Shown here: positions 6,498 to 8,609 of the stretch, one piece after another
Numbering within the stretch: position 1 is the first letter of the stretch
Layout: each line of letters starts with the position of its first letter
Origin: Magnetococcales bacterium
GTDB taxonomy: Bacteria > Pseudomonadota > Magnetococcia > Magnetococcales > DC0425bin3
Assembly (NCBI GenBank): GCA_015229045.1
Contig: JADGCJ010000137.1
Coordinates: 1-8,609, forward strand
Direction: 5' to 3'
DNA length: 8,609 nt
Notes under the pieces: model-generated
Seen by the model: the letters and a program-made list of their open reading frames with translations, nothing else
Databases searched by the model: none
Told to the model about the DNA's origin: nothing
Translations under genes and position numbers: made by a program

Positions 6498-8285
6498 CTA
6501 CCGGGCCATACTGATGATCGACTGCATCAACTCGTCGGTCACCGACACCATCTTGCTGGAGGCCTGAAAGGCGCGTTGATATTTGACCAGGTCGGTCAAC
6601 TCCTCTTCCATCGATACTCCGGAGACCGAATCACGCGTCTGTTGCAAAAACTCCGTGGCCGACTTCTGGGCCGTCATGGCATTGTCGTTCTGGCTGACAT
6701 CAACCCCCACATCGCCAGCAATATCAGCGTAATGAGTACTGAGCGTCGCCAGGTTGGAATCCGGCGGTGCCAGAGCAAATTTGGTTGTCCGCAAAGCACC
6801 CAGTGCCATCAAACCGGCATTCCCGGCATCGTCGAATCTGGGCACAGAGTTTCCGGAGCCATCCGTGCCCTGATAAACCTGCGACATGGGCAACTGGTTG
6901 GCGTCATTGAGTAACTCAGGGTTGACCGACATATCCTGCGCCCCGCGACCGCCAAACATGGCGCCGACTCCCAAAGCCGCCAAAACATGGCTTGTATCCG
7001 AAACGACGCCATACACCCCGGGATCGGATTGGCTGCTGATTTGCAGATGGTTATCCGCCGTGATGGTTGCCGAAACAGCCAGAGAACCATTCAAGGCATC
7101 GGCGATCTGTTGCAGGCTCTGCGTTGCCGGATCGATGCTTACCGACGTCTGTGTCAAATTATTGACATCCGTACCATAGGCCAAGGTTATGGTCCCGGCG
7201 TTCACCCGGGAGAGATCCACCGGACTTCCCTGGTACCGGGGAGAGGTGACGTCTGTCGTCAGCTCTCCAATCGGCGTGGTCAGGTCTTTTCCCAGATCCA
7301 TGATGCTTCTTTGGCTTGTATTCATCGCTGGTGCCACGGACTGGCTCTGTACCGTATTCACTTGAAAGCGCAGTTCGTTCACCAATGCGTTCATGCGCGT
7401 CAAATAGCCGCTCTTGCCATGGATCACCTGGTCTCTGATTTCCACCAACCCTTTCAATGACCCACCGCTGATCAACGAGGTGAAATCGGCTGTCTTGTCA
7501 TCCATGCCGATACCGGCGAACCCGGTTTCTGTCGTCGTACCATTGCGCGAAAACTGCGCGACATACTTGTCATCCACCAACAGCTGGCCGGATCTGGTCT
7601 GCAAGGCCACGCTATCGTTACCCCTGTTCAAGACCTGTATGTCGATCACTTTGCTCAACTTGCCGAGCAACTGCTGACGTTGATCCAAAAGATCCAGAGG
7701 GGGTGTCCCGGCGGCATTGGACTGCACGATCTGCGCATTGAGATTCTGAAAGCTCCTCAACTGGCTGTTCAGGTCACCCAATTGGTTGCTGATCTCCTTG
7801 TCGACGGGCGAGGCTGCCTGCGTCAGGTTTTCCTGCATCTTATTGGCCTGCAGGGCCAGGCTCTGGGCGTCGCTCACCACCTGCATCCGCGCCACGGTAT
7901 TGGCCGGATTGTCCGCCGCGCTGCTGACCGAGTCGAAAAATTTTTCCAGCCTGGATGAAAATCCACTGCCGTTCAAATCGTTAAAAACATTTTGAATCTG
8001 GGTCAAAAACCGATCCCGCGCATCCAGACGACCCGTCTCGCTGGCACTCACCTGCAACTGCCGATCAACAATGTCACTGACTTGCTGGGTCACGCTGGTG
8101 ATCTGCACACCATTGCCACCACCACTCCGGCCAAACGCCGATTGCGGAACCGCTTCCAGATTCACCGCTTGCCGCGAATAACCAGGCGTGTTGGCATTGG
8201 AAACGTTGTTCGAAACCACCTTCAGCGCGCCCTGGCTGGCGAACAGGCCAAGCTTGGAACTATTCAGAATGTCCGTGATCCCCAT
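6498..8285 (-). CDS. flgK: FlgK, hook-filament junction protein 1 (HAP1)
   Basis: FlgK is exported by the flagellar type III apparatus and forms, with FlgL, the adaptor zone between hook and filament. The predicted protein is 595 aa, within the usual range for the family. Seen: the rod/hook-type N-terminus (MGITDILNSSKLGLFASQGA, residues 1-20) followed by NNVSNANTPGYSRQ at 26-39, the classic flagellar rod-hook signature, and a C-terminal helix with EEELTDLVKYQRAFQASSKM ending MQSIISMAR. The middle is poorly conserved, as expected for surface-exposed domains. I chose the ATG at 8285 because AAAAAGGA lies about 7 nt upstream and FlgK proteins begin this way; the frame stays open to an ATG at 8384, but that extension is not FlgK-like. 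The stop is TAG, and flgL follows after 37 bp. It is the first gene of the cluster, behind two sigma-54-like promoters. Confidence 0.96.
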   Translation of the reverse strand: MGITDILNSSKLGLFASQGALKVVSNNVSNANTPGYSRQAVNLEAVPQSAFGRSGGGNGVQITSVTQQVSDIVDRQLQVSASETGRLDARDRFLTQIQNVFNDLNGSGFSSRLEKFFDSVSSAADNPANTVARMQVVSDAQSLALQANKMQENLTQAASPVDKEISNQLGDLNSQLRSFQNLNAQIVQSNAAGTPPLDLLDQRQQLLGKLSKVIDIQVLNRGNDSVALQTRSGQLLVDDKYVAQFSRNGTTTETGFAGIGMDDKTADFTSLISGGSLKGLVEIRDQVIHGKSGYLTRMNALVNELRFQVNTVQSQSVAPAMNTSQRSIMDLGKDLTTPIGELTTDVTSPRYQGSPVDLSRVNAGTITLAYGTDVNNLTQTSVSIDPATQSLQQIADALNGSLAVSATITADNHLQISSQSDPGVYGVVSDTSHVLAALGVGAMFGGRGAQDMSVNPELLNDANQLPMSQVYQGTDGSGNSVPRFDDAGNAGLMALGALRTTKFALAPPDSNLATLSTHYADIAGDVGVDVSQNDNAMTAQKSATEFLQQTRDSVSGVSMEEELTDLVKYQRAFQASSKMVSVTDELMQSIISMAR

Positions 8286-8320
8286 GTCATTGTCCTTTTT
8301 TCCACTTCCGGTCCCGCAAC

Positions 8321-8372
8321 GGCCCTGACCCTGAAAACAAATCACCAACAAGAAAAGCGTTAAGACAGGGCC
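8321..8372 (-). promoter_or_regulatory. Base-paired leader in the flgK 5' UTR
   Basis: GGCCCTG (8372-8366) is perfectly complementary to CAGGGCC (8327-8321), with two further G-U pairs possible outside it. A second CAGGG at 8333-8329 could pair with the same CCCTG, so two exclusive folds exist. The structure ends about 35 nt before the flgK ATG and does not cover the ribosome site. A functional role is not established. Confidence 0.3.
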
Positions 8373-8397
8373 ACGATAAAACATTGTGCAAGGTCAA

Positions 8398-8413
8398 TGC
8401 ATATTGCGTGCCA
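8398..8413 (-). promoter_or_regulatory. Sigma-54 (RpoN) promoter for flgK, proximal
   Basis: On the minus strand the site reads TGGCACG-CAAT-ATGCA. Compared with the sigma-54 consensus TGGCACG-N4-TTGCA it matches 11 of 12 fixed bases, with the invariant GG and GC at exactly the right distance; a C precedes it, fitting the YTGGCACG form. Transcription would start near 8387 and give a leader of about 100 nt before the flgK ATG. Sigma-54 control of middle/late flagellar genes is well known in Vibrio, Pseudomonas and other groups. Confidence 0.72.
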
Positions 8414-8430
8414 GTATCAACCGACACGCC

Positions 8431-8470
8431 AATCCCACACTTCGATCCGTTTCTGGTCGAAGGTGTGATT
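8431..8470. promoter_or_regulatory. Imperfect inverted repeat between the two promoters
   Basis: The left arm AATCCCACACTTCGA (8431-8445) is the imperfect reverse complement of TCGAAGGTGTGATT (8457-8470), with two one-base offsets and an 11-nt spacer. No T-run follows on the minus strand, so a terminator is unlikely. Its place 18 bp upstream of the strong sigma-54 site and just downstream of the distal one fits a protein-binding operator. It is very close to the promoter for a classic activator site, so repressor or other roles are possible. Confidence 0.4.
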
Positions 8471-8482
8471 TGCCTGGGTTAA

Positions 8483-8498
8483 CGCATACTTCATGCCA
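8483..8498 (-). promoter_or_regulatory. Second sigma-54-like promoter, distal
   Basis: The minus strand reads TGGCATG-AAGT-ATGCG, with GG and GC correctly spaced but only 9 of 12 consensus bases. It lies 85 bp upstream of the proximal site. Both sites share the ATGC form of the -12 element and the following TTRACC, so 17 of 24 aligned bases agree. It may be a second promoter or a decayed duplicate. Confidence 0.4.
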
Positions 8499-8555
8499 AC
8501 CCACTATTTTCCTCATTTATTGCTTGATCGGGTGTAACCATATCAGTACCACCCC

Positions 8556-8582
8556 AAAAAAGGCCTGGACATGAAAGCCTTT
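8556..8582 (-). terminator. Probable terminator of the preceding minus-strand operon
   Basis: On the minus strand AAAGGC (8582-8577) pairs with GCCTTT (8564-8559) across a 12-nt loop, and the T-run continues to 8556 (six Ts in all). This looks like an intrinsic terminator for a gene beyond the right edge of the window, so the flgK promoters would start a new transcript. Confidence 0.5.
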
Positions 8583-8586
8583 GTCA

Positions 8587-8609
8587 GGGCTTCGCCCCGA
8601 ACCCCACCA
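8587..8609. repeat. Repeat fragment at the right edge
   Basis: The last bases, GGGCTTCGCCCC (8587-8598) then GA and ACCCCACCA (8601-8609), combine the core of the left-edge terminator hairpin with the nine bases that open the window. It looks like a partial copy of the same interspersed repeat family in the same orientation. Confidence 0.45.

Noticed and set aside
8286..8384. N-terminal extension of flgK starting at 8384, with a lipoprotein-like hydrophobic stretch ending in cysteine
   Set aside because: FlgK is exported by the flagellar machinery without a cleaved signal, a good ribosome site precedes the ATG at 8285, and the extension lies in the predicted leader just after the sigma-54 promoter.
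1..8609. Circular element, because the ends share 9 bases
   Set aside because: Nine bases within a repeat-rich context are too few, and there is no replication or mobilisation gene.
1..8609. CRISPR array, tRNA/rRNA, insertion sequence or defence genes
   Set aside because: No regularly spaced repeats, RNA gene folds, transposase or defence domains were seen.

Overview
The window is one late-flagellar (filament and hook-filament junction) gene cluster, with all genes on the minus strand. In transcription order it reads flgK, flgL, fliW, flagellin (fliC), flaG, fliD, two tandem fliS paralogues and a short fliT-like gene. Coding density is high, and every large plus-strand reading frame lies in the shadow of one of these genes. 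Nothing phage-, defence- or transposon-related was found. I do not see a new biological system; the interest is in the regulation and in small departures from the standard layout.

Organism: the moderately high G+C, the sigma-54-type promoter sequences and a flagellin with the conserved 'RIRELAVQSAN' D1 helix suggest a proteobacterium-like lineage. The gene order copies the Bacillus-type block flgK-flgL-fliW-csrA-hag-flaG-fliD-fliS-fliT, but csrA is missing. GC-rich hairpin repeats built around GGGGCTTCGCCCC sit at both window ends. A magnetotactic-coccus-like (Magnetococcales) or related deep-branching proteobacterium is my best guess, but this is inference only.

Layout, right to left (the direction of transcription). 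8609-8286: upstream control region with a repeat fragment, a probable terminator of the preceding operon, two sigma-54-like promoters on either side of an imperfect inverted repeat, and a leader of about 100 nt. 8285-5243: flgK and flgL, the junction proteins. 5212-4712: fliW, the flagellin-homeostasis factor. 4711-4623: flagellin leader with four GGA motifs, a candidate CsrA target. 4622-3729: flagellin. 3651-3208: flaG. 3207-3022: purine-rich gap with two overlapping mini reading frames. 3021-1498: fliD cap. 1497-1323: gap with 20-bp tandem repeats and a possible terminator. 1322-472: fliS twice. 475-122: fliT-like. 121-1: pentanucleotide repeat, terminator hairpin and a second GC-rich hairpin.

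How the genes work together: FlgK and FlgL join the hook to the filament. Flagellin is bound before export by FliS and polymerises under the FliD cap, and a FliT-like chaperone probably holds FliD. FlaG probably adjusts filament length or cap function. FliW binds excess flagellin and antagonises CsrA, so the fliW-fliC pairing and the GGA-rich leader suggest translational feedback on flagellin, with csrA encoded elsewhere.
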